DNA of 64,000 bases from Streptomyces scopuliridis RB72 (GCF_000718095.1 NZ_JOEI01000017.1:1-64000); one strand, 5' to 3'; shown: positions 15,076 through 23,579, counted from the first letter of the stretch. Notes: generated by a model not told the origin, from the sequence alone. Program-made: numbers and translations.

Positions 15076-15969
15076 AGCGGTGACGCCCCACCCGCCCCCG
15101 CAGCCCTGGCCGCCAAGGTACGGACCCTCGCGCCGACCATGACCCGTTCCATGCAGCTCGTCGCCGAAGCCGTCGCCGGTGACCCCGCCGGCTGCGCCGC
15201 CCTCACCGTCACCGGTCTCGCCGAGCTGACCGGTACGAGCGAGGCCACCGTGGTCCGTACCGCCCGCCTCCTCGGCTACCCCGGCTACCGCGATCTCCGC
15301 CTCGCGCTCGCCGGCCTCGCCGCCCAGCAGCAGTCCGGCCGCGCCCCCTCCGTCACCGCCGACATAGCCGTCGACGACCCCATCGCCGACGTCGTCGCCA
15401 AGCTCGCCTACGACGAACAGCAGACGCTCGCCGACACCGCCGCCGGACTCGACACCGTCCAGCTCGGCGCCGTCGTCGCCGCTGCCGCCGCCGCCCGCCG
15501 GATCGACATCTACGGTGTCGGCGCCTCCTGCCTCGTCGGCATGGACCTCGCCCAGAAGCTGCTGCGCATCGGCCTGATCGCACACGCCCACTCCGACCCG
15601 CACCTCGCCGTCACCAACGCCGTACAGCTCCGCTCGGGCGATGTCGCCATCGCGATCACCCACTCCGGCTCCACCGGCGATGTCATCGAGCCGCTCCGTG
15701 TCGCCTTCGACCGGGGCGCGACGACGGTCGCGATCACCGGCCGCCCGGACGGCCCCGTGTCCCAGTACGCCGACCACGTACTGACCACCTCCACCGCCCG
15801 CGAGAGCGAGCTGCGCCCGGCCGCCATGTCGAGCCGTACGAGCCAACTGCTCGTCGTCGACTGCCTGTTCATAGGCGTGGCACAGCGTACGTACGAGACG
15901 GCCGCGCCCGCGCTCTCCGACTCGTACGAGGCCCTCGCGCACCGCCACAGCCCGCGCAGCACCCGCTGA
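15049..15969 (+). CDS. murR: MurR/RpiR family regulator (HTH + SIS)
   Basis: A 306-residue regulator. The N-terminal HTH_6 (residues about 15-90) includes LTGTSEATVVRTARLLGYPGY. The C-terminal SIS sugar-phosphate domain (about 120-260) includes IDIYGVGASCLVG and VAIAITHSGSTGDVI. SIS domains in this family bind phosphosugars, for MurR MurNAc-6-phosphate. The start is GTG 15049, because the nearby ATG 15045 opens a frame that stops within 13 codons. The gene lies 62 bp upstream of murQ on the same strand, so it most likely controls MurNAc-6-P catabolism during peptidoglycan recycling. Confidence 0.85.
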   Translation: MTQDVKESFSGDAPPAPAALAAKVRTLAPTMTRSMQLVAEAVAGDPAGCAALTVTGLAELTGTSEATVVRTARLLGYPGYRDLRLALAGLAAQQQSGRAPSVTADIAVDDPIADVVAKLAYDEQQTLADTAAGLDTVQLGAVVAAAAAARRIDIYGVGASCLVGMDLAQKLLRIGLIAHAHSDPHLAVTNAVQLRSGDVAIAITHSGSTGDVIEPLRVAFDRGATTVAITGRPDGPVSQYADHVLTTSTARESELRPAAMSSRTSQLLVVDCLFIGVAQRTYETAAPALSDSYEALAHRHSPRSTR

Positions 15970-16031
15970 CCCGTTCACCAAGGGCACCCGCACCCGTATA
16001 CCGCTCACTCGGAAGAAAGAGCCGCTTTCCC

Positions 16032-16964
16032 ATGACCTCCCAGTACGGCGAACTCCGCGCGCAGCTCGACTCCCTCACCACCGAGGCGTTCCGCCCCGAG
16101 CTCGCCGAGATCGACCAGCTGCCCACCCTCGAAATCGCCCGCATCATGAACGGCGAGGACAGCACCGTCCCCGCCGCCGTCGCCGCCCAGCTCCCCCGGA
16201 TCGCCGCCGCCATCGACGCCACCGCCGAACGCGCGGCCCGTGGCGGCCGGCTGATCTACGCGGGCGCCGGTACGGCGGGCCGGCTCGGCGTGCTGGACGC
16301 CAGCGAGTGCCCGCCCACCTTCAACACCGACCCCGAGGAGGTCGTCGGCCTGATCGCGGGCGGCCCCGGCGCGATGGTCACGTCCGTCGAAGGGGCCGAG
16401 GACTCCAAAGAGCTGGCAGCCGCCGATCTGACCGCCATGAAGCTCAGCGCGGAGGACACGGTCGTCGGCATCTCCGCCTCCGGCCGTACCCCGTACGCGA
16501 TCGGCGCCGTCGAGCACGCCCGCAGCCTCGGCGCGCTCACCATCGGGCTCTCCTGCAACGCGGGCAGCGCCCTGGCCGCCGCCGCCGAGCACGGCATCGA
16601 GATCGTCGTCGGCCCCGAACTGCTCACCGGCTCCACCCGTCTCAAGGCCGGTACGGCACAGAAGCTCGTCCTCAACATGCTCTCGACGATCACCATGATC
16701 CGGCGCGGCAAGACGTACGGAAACCTCATGGTCGACGTCCGCGCCTCCAACGAGAAGCTGCGCGCCCGCTCCCGGCGGATCGTCTCGCTCGCCACGGGCG
16801 CGTCGGACGAAGAGATCGAGACCGCGCTCGCCGCCACCGACGGCGAGGTGAAGAACGCCATCCTCACCATCCTCGGCGCCGTCGACGGACCCACCGCCGC
16901 CGCACTCCTCACCGACTCCGACGGCCACTTGCGCGCCGCGCTGAAGGCCACCCGCACCGGCTGA
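16032..16964 (+). CDS. murQ: N-acetylmuramic acid 6-phosphate etherase
   Basis: A 310-residue SIS-domain lyase that cleaves the D-lactyl ether of MurNAc-6-phosphate to give GlcNAc-6-phosphate and D-lactate. Family signatures are present: IDQLPTLEIARIMN near the N-terminus, GAGTAGRLGVLDASECPPTF (residues about 77-96, with the catalytic-region Glu), GISASGRTPYAIGA, and LKAGTAQKLVLNMLST. The C-terminal UBA-like helical part is retained. It is downstream of the RpiR-type gene. Its product feeds NagA, which is encoded in this window at 38310. No murK or PTS component is adjacent. Confidence 0.95.
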   Translation: MTSQYGELRAQLDSLTTEAFRPELAEIDQLPTLEIARIMNGEDSTVPAAVAAQLPRIAAAIDATAERAARGGRLIYAGAGTAGRLGVLDASECPPTFNTDPEEVVGLIAGGPGAMVTSVEGAEDSKELAAADLTAMKLSAEDTVVGISASGRTPYAIGAVEHARSLGALTIGLSCNAGSALAAAAEHGIEIVVGPELLTGSTRLKAGTAQKLVLNMLSTITMIRRGKTYGNLMVDVRASNEKLRARSRRIVSLATGASDEEIETALAATDGEVKNAILTILGAVDGPTAAALLTDSDGHLRAALKATRTG

Positions 16965-17119
16965 AAGACCACGCACCATGGCACCCCCCATCCTCGCCAT
17001 GGCGGGCGCGGGCCAGGTCGGCGCAGCGGCGGCGGTCTACGTCCGCCTCCCCCGCAACGGCTCGATCCGCCGCACCATCAGGTCCGCCCTCCCGGCCCCT
17101 CAACGCGCGAACAGCCCCC

Positions 17120-18076
17120 TCAGCCATGCCGGAAAGCGGCCCGGTACCCGTGCGGACTGGTGCCGACGACCCGCTTGAACCGGTCGCGGAAGGCAGTAGG
17201 TGACCCGAACCCCACCTGGGTCGCGATGCGGTCGACCGGGTGCGTGGTCGCCTCCAGCAGGTACTGGGCCTGCCGGATACGGGCCCGGTGCAGCCACTGC
17301 AACGGAGTCGTCCCGGTCTGCTCCCGGAACCGCCGGTTCAGGGTCCGCGTACTGGTCGCCGCCCGCGCGGCGATGTCCTTGAGGGTCAGCTCACGCCCGG
17401 CGTTCTCCTCCATCCACCGCAGAAGAGGCTCCATCGTGGCCCCGGCGGGCACCGGAGGCTGGTCATGGACGATGAACTGCGCCTGGCCGCCCTCCCGTTC
17501 CAGCGGCATGACGGACAGCCGGGCCGCGTCGGCGGCGACGGCCGAGCCGTAGTCCTTACGGATCAGGTGCAGACAGAGATCGAGCGCGGCGGCGGCCCCG
17601 GCCGAGGTGAGGAACTGGCCGTTGTCGACGTACAGCACATCGGGGTCGACGGTGACGGCCGGATGGCTCGCGGCCAGCAGCGGAGCGGCCACCCAGTGGG
17701 TGGTGGCGCGCAGCCCGTCGAGCAGCCCGGTGGCGGCGAGGATGAAGGCGCCGGTGCACACGGAAGCGATACGGGTGCCGCTCGCGGCGGCGGCGCGCAG
17801 GGCGTCGAGTACGTCCGGGGGCACCGGGGCGGCCGGGTCGTCCGTACCGGGCAGGATGATCGTGTCGGCCTCGGCGAGGGCGTCAAGCCCGTACGGCGCC
17901 CGGAGCGCGAACGGCCCGGCGTCGATCTCGGCCCCGGCCGCCGCCGCGCAGACCACGACCCGGTAGGCGCCGGCGCCGTCGGGGAGCCGGGTACGGGAGA
18001 AGACCTCGATCGGTGAGGACAGGTCGAAGGGGATGACCCGGTCGAGTGCGAGGACGGCCACGGTGTGCATGCCCAC
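17120..18076 (-). CDS. GlxA family transcriptional regulator (DJ-1/PfpI + AraC HTH)
   Basis: A 318-residue regulator. Residues about 5-170 form a class-I-glutamine-amidotransferase-like DJ-1/PfpI domain with the elbow Cys in ASVCTGAFILAATGLL. Residues about 215-310 form an AraC-type double HTH (LKDIAARAATSTRTLNRRFREQ and ATQVGFGSPTAFRDRFK). S. coelicolor has many GlxA-type proteins; the ligand is unknown for nearly all. It is divergent from the DUF2269-like gene at 18234 and may control it. The 155-bp gap to murQ holds no clear gene. Confidence 0.88.
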   Translation of the reverse strand: MGMHTVAVLALDRVIPFDLSSPIEVFSRTRLPDGAGAYRVVVCAAAAGAEIDAGPFALRAPYGLDALAEADTIILPGTDDPAAPVPPDVLDALRAAAASGTRIASVCTGAFILAATGLLDGLRATTHWVAAPLLAASHPAVTVDPDVLYVDNGQFLTSAGAAAALDLCLHLIRKDYGSAVAADAARLSVMPLEREGGQAQFIVHDQPPVPAGATMEPLLRWMEENAGRELTLKDIAARAATSTRTLNRRFREQTGTTPLQWLHRARIRQAQYLLEATTHPVDRIATQVGFGSPTAFRDRFKRVVGTSPHGYRAAFRHG

Positions 18077-18233
18077 AGGCTAGACAGCCCTCACGGCCGC
18101 TTCGTCAGCGGTGGCGAGAATCCGGCGATACCTGGCAATCGAGCCACTACTACGGCCGTGAGCAGCGCCTTAGCGTCTGCGTGAGCACCACCATGCCCCC
18201 GTCGAAGCCGAAGCCGAAAGAGCGATCCCCGCC

Positions 18234-18701
18234 GTGACGAAGTTCCTGCTCGCCGTTCATGTCCTCGCCGCGATCGTCGCGATCGGCCCGGTCACCGTCG
18301 CCGCCAGCATGTTTCCGCCGTACGCGAGGCGGGCGATGGCAGCGCCCGGGGACCCCCGGGCGCTGTCGTCGGTACAGCTGCTGCACCGCATCTGCCGTGT
18401 CTACGCGGCGGTGGGCCTCGCGGTGCCGGTCTTCGGCTTCGCGACCGGGAGCGCGATGGGCGTCCTGGGCGACACCTGGCTGATCGTCTCGATCATCCTG
18501 ACCGGGCTGGCGGCCGTCACGCTCATGGTGCTGGTACTGCCGCGCCAGGAGGCGATAGTGACGGACCTCGAAGAAGCCACGGGAACATCAACCACCGGGC
18601 TGACCGCGCGCCTGGGCATGCACACGGGGATCTTCAATCTCCTGTGGGCGACGGTCACGGTCCTGATGATCATCCGCCCCGGCTCCACGACGGGGGCGTG
18701 A
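18234..18701 (+). CDS. DUF2269-like integral membrane protein
   Basis: A 155-residue protein with four hydrophobic segments: FLLAVHVLAAIVAIGPVTVA, VYAAVGLAVPVFGFATG, WLIVSIILTGLAAVTLMVLV and a C-terminal IFNLLWATVTVLMII. The conserved early His (AVHVLAA), the RRA pattern and the overall plan fit the DUF2269/predicted membrane family. Function is unknown. The start is GTG 18234; the 157-bp upstream region is shared with the divergent GlxA regulator and contains a possible TAGCGT -10 element near 18171. Confidence 0.7.
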   Translation: MTKFLLAVHVLAAIVAIGPVTVAASMFPPYARRAMAAPGDPRALSSVQLLHRICRVYAAVGLAVPVFGFATGSAMGVLGDTWLIVSIILTGLAAVTLMVLVLPRQEAIVTDLEEATGTSTTGLTARLGMHTGIFNLLWATVTVLMIIRPGSTTGA

Positions 18702-18717
18702 ACGTCCAACACGTCGT

Positions 18718-19182
18718 TCAGCCCGCCGCCGCCGTACGCAGGAACCGCACGAGGTCATCCAGGCTGTATCCGAGCAGCGGCCCGCGCTCGGCGGCCATCA
18801 GCAGCAACTGCCCCACCACCTCCGCGCCCCGGCCGTCGGTCCCGTCGGAGGCCCACTCCCAGAGCCCCTCGATCCCGAGATCGGTCATGAGCAGGCCGTG
18901 TTCGGCCCTGATCTCCGCGCACAGCGGCGCCACCGCGTCGAGCAGGGTCGCACCCCGGCGCACGCAGCGCAGACTGAAGTACGCCTCGAATCGCACCACC
19001 GTGCATCCCTCCGGCGGCCGGGCCTTGAGCCCGTCGTAACGGGGGTCGTCGAAGTCCGGGGAACTGTCTGCTGAGCAGTGCACAAGGCTGAACCGGTGCG
19101 TGACGGCGTCTCTTGTGTCCTGGGTACGAATCAACACAACGCTCCACTCTGTGTGAATGATTGGGCTACACAGCGTGTCCAA
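18718..19182 (-). CDS. hypothetical protein
   Basis: Up to 154 residues; no family recognised. The N-terminal 15 residues overlap the promoter region of the divergent XRE gene, so GTG 19137 (giving about 139 residues) may be the real start. The protein is mixed alpha/beta, without membrane segments or signal. Segments such as VVRFEAYFSLRCVRRGATLLDAVAPLCAEI and a C-terminal Leu-rich helix look like real coding, and third-position GC is high. It converges on the DUF2269-like gene with a 16-bp gap. Confidence 0.55.
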   Translation of the reverse strand: MDTLCSPIIHTEWSVVLIRTQDTRDAVTHRFSLVHCSADSSPDFDDPRYDGLKARPPEGCTVVRFEAYFSLRCVRRGATLLDAVAPLCAEIRAEHGLLMTDLGIEGLWEWASDGTDGRGAEVVGQLLLMAAERGPLLGYSLDDLVRFLRTAAAG

Positions 19183-19244
19183 CAGTCGCTAGCGTGCATA
19201 GAGGAAGCAGCACAACACCGACATCTGTCTCACCGGGAGCACCT

Positions 19245-20087
19245 GTGCCTGGACCCAAGCCACTTGACCCGTCATCCTCACCCCGCGCCATGCTCGGCGC
19301 CGAGCTCCGACATCAGCGCGACGAAGCGGATATGTCCCAAGAAGAGCTGGGCAGGCCGATCTTCGTCAGTGGATCGCTCATCGGCCAGATCGAGGCCGGT
19401 ACGCGCCGAATGCAGCCGGAATACGCGATTCACTTCGATGAGGTCTTCAAGACGGACGGCTTCTTCCTGCGGAATTGCGAAGCGCTGCGGAAGTCGAAGT
19501 ACCCGGATCACTTCGCGGAGGCGGCGGAGGCCGAGGCGATCGCGACGGTGATCAAGGAGTACGAACCGCAGCTGATTCCGGGCCTGTTGCAGACGGAGGC
19601 ATACGCACGGGCGGTGTTCCGTGCGTACCACCCGACGGCGACGGAGGAAGTCATTGACGAACTTGTGTCAGCTCGCCTGGATCGCGCCAAGCTGCTCAAG
19701 GATCCAACAAAGCCCGTTGTGTGGACGGTCCTTGACGAAGCGATCCTGCGGCGAACAGTAGGCGGACGGGCGGTGATGGCGGAAGCGCTGCGCCATGTCG
19801 CGGGCCTGATCCGACGCCGTCGAATCATCGTGCAGGTACTTCCGTTCAGCGCAGGCGCGCACGCGGCAATGAACGGCGCCCTCAAACTGATGACGTTCGA
19901 GGACGCGCCCCCACTCGCCTATCTCCAAAGCCTGGGTTCGGGCCAGCTGATTGACGATCCAGCCGTCGTCGCCCGCAACGAACTGACCTACGATCTACTG
20001 GGGGCCACCGCACTGTCACCGGAAAAGTCCTTGGCCCTGGTCGAATCAGCGGCGGAGGATTACGAGCATGAAAAGCAGCAGCCATGA
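19245..20087 (+). CDS. XRE family regulator with DUF5753
   Basis: A 280-residue protein. An N-terminal XRE HTH (MLGAELRHQRDEADMSQEEL and SGSLIGQIEAGTRRMQPEYA) is followed by the DUF5753 domain, recognisable by the EYEPQLIPGLLQTEAYARAV segment and the later LPFSAGAHAAMNGALKLMTF. I place the start at GTG 19245 (CGGGAGC about 9 bases upstream) because GPKPLDPSSSP is the usual N-terminus; the frame is open from 19161. The last 20 bases overlap the DUF397 gene. Such pairs are abundant in Streptomyces; the XRE protein (BldB/WhiJ context) is thought to be controlled by, or act with, its small DUF397 partner. Confidence 0.92.
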   Translation: MPGPKPLDPSSSPRAMLGAELRHQRDEADMSQEELGRPIFVSGSLIGQIEAGTRRMQPEYAIHFDEVFKTDGFFLRNCEALRKSKYPDHFAEAAEAEAIATVIKEYEPQLIPGLLQTEAYARAVFRAYHPTATEEVIDELVSARLDRAKLLKDPTKPVVWTVLDEAILRRTVGGRAVMAEALRHVAGLIRRRRIIVQVLPFSAGAHAAMNGALKLMTFEDAPPLAYLQSLGSGQLIDDPAVVARNELTYDLLGATALSPEKSLALVESAAEDYEHEKQQP

Positions 20088-20454
20088 GTACGACCTGAGC
20101 GGCGTGTCCTGGCACAAGTCCAGCTACAGCGGTGGCGACGGTGGAAACTGCCTGGAAGTGGGCACCTGGAAGAAGTCGACGTACAGCGACGGCAGTGGCG
20201 GCGATTGCCTGGAGGTCGGCACCTCCTGGCGGAAGTCGACCCACAGTGGCGGGGACGGCGGCGACTGCCTCGAAGTAGGCACCGTCTGGCGCAAGTCGAC
20301 GCACAGCGATGGCAGCGGCGGAAGCTGCGTCGAGGTGGCCGACGGCCACCCCGACATCGTCCCCGTCCGCGACTCCAAGGTCCCCGACGGCCCGGCGCTC
20401 GTTTTTCGTACGGCGTCCTGGTCCACCTTCATCTCCGACATCAAGGCCGGCTGA
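20068..20454 (+). CDS. DUF397 protein with four tandem core motifs
   Basis: A 128-residue protein, about twice the usual DUF397 length (60-70). The N-terminal half has four tandem copies of WxKSxxSxGxGGxCxEV, with the Trp codons at 20110, 20167, 20227 and 20287. The C-terminal part is the normal remainder: VADGHPDIVPVRDSKVPDGPALVF, then WSTFISDIKAG. Ordinary DUF397 proteins have one such motif. It overlaps the XRE gene by 20 bases and is co-translated with it. The family is thought to partner the XRE regulator (WhiJ-like systems); what multiplication of the motif does is unknown. Confidence 0.9.
   Translation: MKSSSHEYDLSGVSWHKSSYSGGDGGNCLEVGTWKKSTYSDGSGGDCLEVGTSWRKSTHSGGDGGDCLEVGTVWRKSTHSDGSGGSCVEVADGHPDIVPVRDSKVPDGPALVFRTASWSTFISDIKAG
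20110..20340 (+). repeat. four 57-60 bp in-frame coding repeats
   Basis: Units start at 20110, 20167, 20227 and 20287 (spacing 57, 60, 60 bp). Each encodes W-x-K-S-x-x-S-x-G-x-G-G-x-C-x-E-V. The strong nucleotide similarity (for example AAGTCGAC at the same place in copies 2-4) implies recent duplication by slippage or unequal crossover. Confidence 0.9.
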
Positions 20455-20509
20455 CCGGCGGCGGAGCGGCCTGACACGGGTTGTCAGACCCCTCCACTAC
20501 CTTGCCGGA

Positions 20510-21223
20510 ATGACGGAATTCGTACTGGTAGCAGGAACATGGCTCGGTTCGTGGGCGTGGGACGAGGTGGTGCCGGAGCTGCGCGCGGCGGGCCACGGCG
20601 CCCACGCGTTGACGCTGTCCGGCCTCGCCGAGAAGCAGGGCCTACCGGCCGGACAGCGGACGCACGTCCGGGACATCGTTGACGCGGTCGAGCGGAACGA
20701 TCTGCGGGACGTCGTCCTGGTCGGGCACAGCTACGCGGGCATCCCGACCGGCCAGGCCGCCGAGCTGATCGGTGACCGGCTGACGCGCGTGGTCTTCGTG
20801 GACTCGAACGTTCCGGCGGACGGCGAGTCGTTCGTCTCCGACTGGCCGGACGGCCGGGCGATGGTGGAGGCCGCGATCGCCGGGACCGGTGGTTTCTGGC
20901 CCCCGCTGGCGGCGGCCGACTACGCGGGCCAGGGCCTCAGCGACGAGCAGATCACCCGTATCGTCACCGCCTCGACCCCCCACCCGGGCGCCACCCTGAC
21001 CGAGCCGGCCACGCTGACCCGCCCGCTCGGCGAGCTTCCGGCGACGTACATCAAATGCCTCCTCGACGGCGCCGAACCGAGTCCCCGCGTGGCCGCGCTG
21101 CTGACCAGCGACCACTGGCGCCTGGTCGAGCTGGACACCGGCCACTGGCCGATGTTCTCCCAACCGCACGAGCTGGCCCGCATCCTCCTCACCGAGGCTG
21201 GCGACTCATCGCCAACTCCTTGA
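20510..21223 (+). CDS. alpha/beta hydrolase
   Basis: A 237-residue hydrolase of the HNL/salicylate-esterase-like type. It starts with FVLVAGTWLGSWAWDEV (oxyanion strand-turn) and has the nucleophile elbow VGHSYAG (Ser near residue 70). The catalytic His is in ELDTGHWPMF near the C-terminus. The true start is ATG 20510; the open frame upstream reads through the DUF397 gene. Substrate is unknown. It is separated by 55 bp from the DUF397 gene and may be on the same transcript. Confidence 0.88.
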   Translation: MTEFVLVAGTWLGSWAWDEVVPELRAAGHGAHALTLSGLAEKQGLPAGQRTHVRDIVDAVERNDLRDVVLVGHSYAGIPTGQAAELIGDRLTRVVFVDSNVPADGESFVSDWPDGRAMVEAAIAGTGGFWPPLAAADYAGQGLSDEQITRIVTASTPHPGATLTEPATLTRPLGELPATYIKCLLDGAEPSPRVAALLTSDHWRLVELDTGHWPMFSQPHELARILLTEAGDSSPTP

Positions 21224-21290
21224 TCAGCACCCGGCCCAACCTCCAAGCTGACAGAACACCCCGAACCAGCGGATCAGTGGAGGTTTCCCC

Positions 21291-21734
21291 ATGCTCGTGC
21301 GGAAAGCCCTTGTCCTGTCGGCCGCCGTGACAACGCTCCTCGCCGGTACGTCATTCGCTCCCGCCTACGCGGAGGCGGCCGAGCCCGGTGTGTACATCAC
21401 CGATGGCGACCGCGTCCATGTCTCCAGCACTCCACCCCCCACCGCGTCCGCTCACGGGTGGTGGAAGAAGGTCAGCGGACCCGGCGAGAAGGCGCGCGTC
21501 ACCATCGATTTACAGGTGAAGAACGCGGACGGCTCCTGGCGGACCGTCGCGACCGGCTCCAAGGTCGTCAAACAGGGTGGCGGCAGCGCACGTCGGGCCA
21601 ATGCCCGCAAACAGTGCGTTAACGTGAATCGGACGATCCATTGGCGAAGTGTCATCGATGTGGACATCATCGGTGTCGTCGACTCACCGGAGAAGGCCGT
21701 CACGGCGACCCAGTCGTTGCGGTGCGCGGTTTAG
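21291..21734 (+). CDS. secreted small protein of unknown function
   Basis: A 147-residue protein with a clear Sec signal (LVRKALVLSAAVTTLLAGTSFAPAYA, then cleavage near AYA-EA). The mature part is a predicted beta-rich domain with KARVTIDLQVKNADGSW and two Cys (KQCVNVN and SLRCAV) that may form a disulfide. I do not recognise a family. The ATG at 21291 has GGAGG upstream. It is followed 12 bases later by the next gene, so they are co-transcribed. Confidence 0.75.
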   Translation: MLVRKALVLSAAVTTLLAGTSFAPAYAEAAEPGVYITDGDRVHVSSTPPPTASAHGWWKKVSGPGEKARVTIDLQVKNADGSWRTVATGSKVVKQGGGSARRANARKQCVNVNRTIHWRSVIDVDIIGVVDSPEKAVTATQSLRCAV

Positions 21735-21746
21735 GAGTTTGCAGCC

Positions 21747-22595
21747 TTGAGCGACAACGCGGACGCGGACGACCTGGCACCGACCATGATTCTGGGCGTC
21801 CATGGGGTCCTCGACCTGGACCCATGGATCCGCCGGGCCTATGAGGACCACAGCTTCGAAGAGGACATGTACAGCCTCGTCGTGAAGCGCACGGTCGCGT
21901 ACGGACTGAGTTCCTTCCACGCGGGCGGGCCGGAGGGCGAGCGCTGGGGGCACAACGACGCGGGCGGCGACTGGACCCAGGACGGAAAGATCCGTCAACT
22001 GGCCTGGCTCCAGGTCGCCGTCAGCGAAGAGCTTCGCGGGCAGCGGCTGCCGGTCCAGCCCGCGGCGACGGTCCTCCGCGACGTCCTCACCCGGCTGGGC
22101 CGCTTCCGCCTCACGGGCCTGCACACCCTGGCGCCCCTCCATCTGGCCCCCGACGGCCGCGCCGATCTCGTGGACGCGGCGGCCTGGTTCGCCCTCGCGG
22201 ACCCGGACCCCGGCGCGTCGGTCGACCTTACCGTGTCCGTATGGGCCACCGAAACCGCCGCCCTGTCCGCCCACGCCTCCGGCATCCTCACCGCGGCCCA
22301 GGAACGTACGTACGACGCGATGACGATCCGGCCCGCACCGCCCGACTCGCCCCCGACCACCGCGCAGGACGGTCTGGCCCTCCCCCTGGCGGGAGAGGTC
22401 CAGACAGATGAATTGCGCCCCGGCCCGGCGTTCCTTTGCCGCGTCCGCGAGTGGTCACTCGATGTGGCCACATGGACGACGGAGATCTTCGTGGACGCCC
22501 TGAGGTCCACGGGTACGACCGCCCCGGCGCTGATCACGGTGTCGGCCCGGGAGCGCACTCAACAGAAAGGACCCACTCAGCCGACGATGCGATAG
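21747..22595 (+). CDS. hypothetical protein with TTG start
   Basis: A 282-residue soluble protein that I do not recognise. It starts at TTG 21747 with AGGAG at 21733-21737, an ideal distance, and no ATG/GTG fits better, so this is a real TTG start. It opens with LAPTMILGVHGVLDLDPWIRRAY and has WAWLQVAV-like and VDLTVSVWATETA segments. No membrane segment, no signal. It shares a transcript with the secreted protein upstream. Confidence 0.65.
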   Translation: MSDNADADDLAPTMILGVHGVLDLDPWIRRAYEDHSFEEDMYSLVVKRTVAYGLSSFHAGGPEGERWGHNDAGGDWTQDGKIRQLAWLQVAVSEELRGQRLPVQPAATVLRDVLTRLGRFRLTGLHTLAPLHLAPDGRADLVDAAAWFALADPDPGASVDLTVSVWATETAALSAHASGILTAAQERTYDAMTIRPAPPDSPPTTAQDGLALPLAGEVQTDELRPGPAFLCRVREWSLDVATWTTEIFVDALRSTGTTAPALITVSARERTQQKGPTQPTMR

Positions 22596-22646
22596 CCGAG
22601 GTTTCCGCCACCGGCCGGACCCCCGAGGGTGCCCAAGCGCGACGCC

Positions 22647-22669
22647 CGCACCACACCACCTGTGGTGCG
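22647..22669 (+). terminator. hairpin before M23 peptidase gene
   Basis: CGCACCAC (22647-22654) pairs with GTGGTGCG (22662-22669) across a 7-base loop, about 50 bases after the preceding stop codon. There is no T-run, so termination is probable rather than certain. Further on, ATGAT-5-ATCAT (22734-22748) forms a small inverted repeat just before the M23 ribosome site. Confidence 0.4.
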
Positions 22670-22759
22670 AATGGACGACACCGCGCTCCCTGTCCCCGCC
22701 CTCCGTGGCGCTGCAACGCTCATGACTCCGTTGATGATTGACGATCATTAGGAGGTCCG

Positions 22760-23470
22760 ATGGGCACCCGATGGCTCAGGCCACCCCGGTCCCGGTCCCG
22801 CGCGCGCGGATTCGCCGTGGCCGTGGCCGCCGCGTTCACCCTGCTCACCATGCTCGCCGCACCGGGCGCGGTCGCGGCGGTCTCAGCACCCACCGCGCCC
22901 ACCGCGCCCACCGCGATCGCCGGCTGCGTCGACTGGCCGACGAGCAAGTTCCTCCAGACCCCGTTGACGTACAAGGCCAACGGCGGCGCCGGTTACGCCA
23001 TGCAGAACGGCAGCCATTACGGCGAGGGCTACCACGTCAACTGCAACACCGCCGGCAACATGAACCAGTACTACGCCCTCGATCTGGGCATGCGTGAGGG
23101 CGACGAGGTCCTCGCGCCGGGCGGCCCCGGCACGGTCCTGTACGCGGGCTGGGCACCCGCGGGCTGGGAGACCTGCGGGCAGTACATCGTCGTCGACCAC
23201 GGCGGCGGCTACTGGAGCGTCGTCTGCCACCTCAGCCGGATCCTGGTCAGCAAGGGCCAGCAAATCACCGACGCGACCGTCATCGGCCTGGTGGGCGGCA
23301 CCGGCGGCTTCGCCCCGCACCTGCACTTCTCGCTCATGTACAACGCGAAGCTCACCGGCGCGGGCGGGGTGTACGGAGGCCAGAGCGCCCAGCCCCGGCG
23401 TCTGTTCCATCTCGGCTGTGGCGGCGGCTACTACGAGTACATCAACAAGGGCCAGCAGGTCTGCTACTGA
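22760..23470 (+). CDS. secreted M23-family peptidase-like protein
   Basis: A 236-residue exported protein. The signal peptide (RPPRSRSRARGFAVAVAAAF, then TLLTMLAAPGAVAA) is followed by a Pro/Thr linker and a LytM/M23 fold. Metal-site motifs are YYALDLG (near residue 111), where the Asp of the H-x-x-x-D motif remains, and HLHFSL near residue 196, the canonical HxH. The upstream His position reads NQYYALD and lacks an obvious His, so catalytic competence needs checking. Expected role: cell-wall peptide cleavage or murein binding outside the membrane. ATG 22760 has a perfect AGGAGG site. Confidence 0.85.
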   Translation: MGTRWLRPPRSRSRARGFAVAVAAAFTLLTMLAAPGAVAAVSAPTAPTAPTAIAGCVDWPTSKFLQTPLTYKANGGAGYAMQNGSHYGEGYHVNCNTAGNMNQYYALDLGMREGDEVLAPGGPGTVLYAGWAPAGWETCGQYIVVDHGGGYWSVVCHLSRILVSKGQQITDATVIGLVGGTGGFAPHLHFSLMYNAKLTGAGGVYGGQSAQPRRLFHLGCGGGYYEYINKGQQVCY

Positions 23471-23526
23471 TACCGCCGCGCGCCCGTACACGTCACACGT
23501 ACAGCCGGAACACCCAGCACAGCCAC

Positions 23527-23579
23527 ACGCGTCGGCCGGAATCCGCCGCTCCCCTCGGGGAGGAGCCCGGCCGGCGCGT
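23527..23579. terminator. large hairpin between M23 peptidase and response regulator
   Basis: ACGCGTCGGCCGG (23527-23539) pairs with CCGGCCGGCGCGT (23567-23579) with one mismatch, and the loop contains a second hairpin (CTCCCC/GGGGAG). It probably terminates the peptidase transcript. Confidence 0.6.

Noticed and set aside
16978..17178. short plus-strand frame with a Rossmann-like GAGQVG
   Set aside because: Only about 25 residues look coding; it continues into the GlxA region on the other strand. It could be a relic but is not supported as a gene.
22436..22741. small plus-strand frame after the TTG-start gene
   Set aside because: It overlaps the hypothetical gene in another frame and lacks a ribosome site and codon bias.
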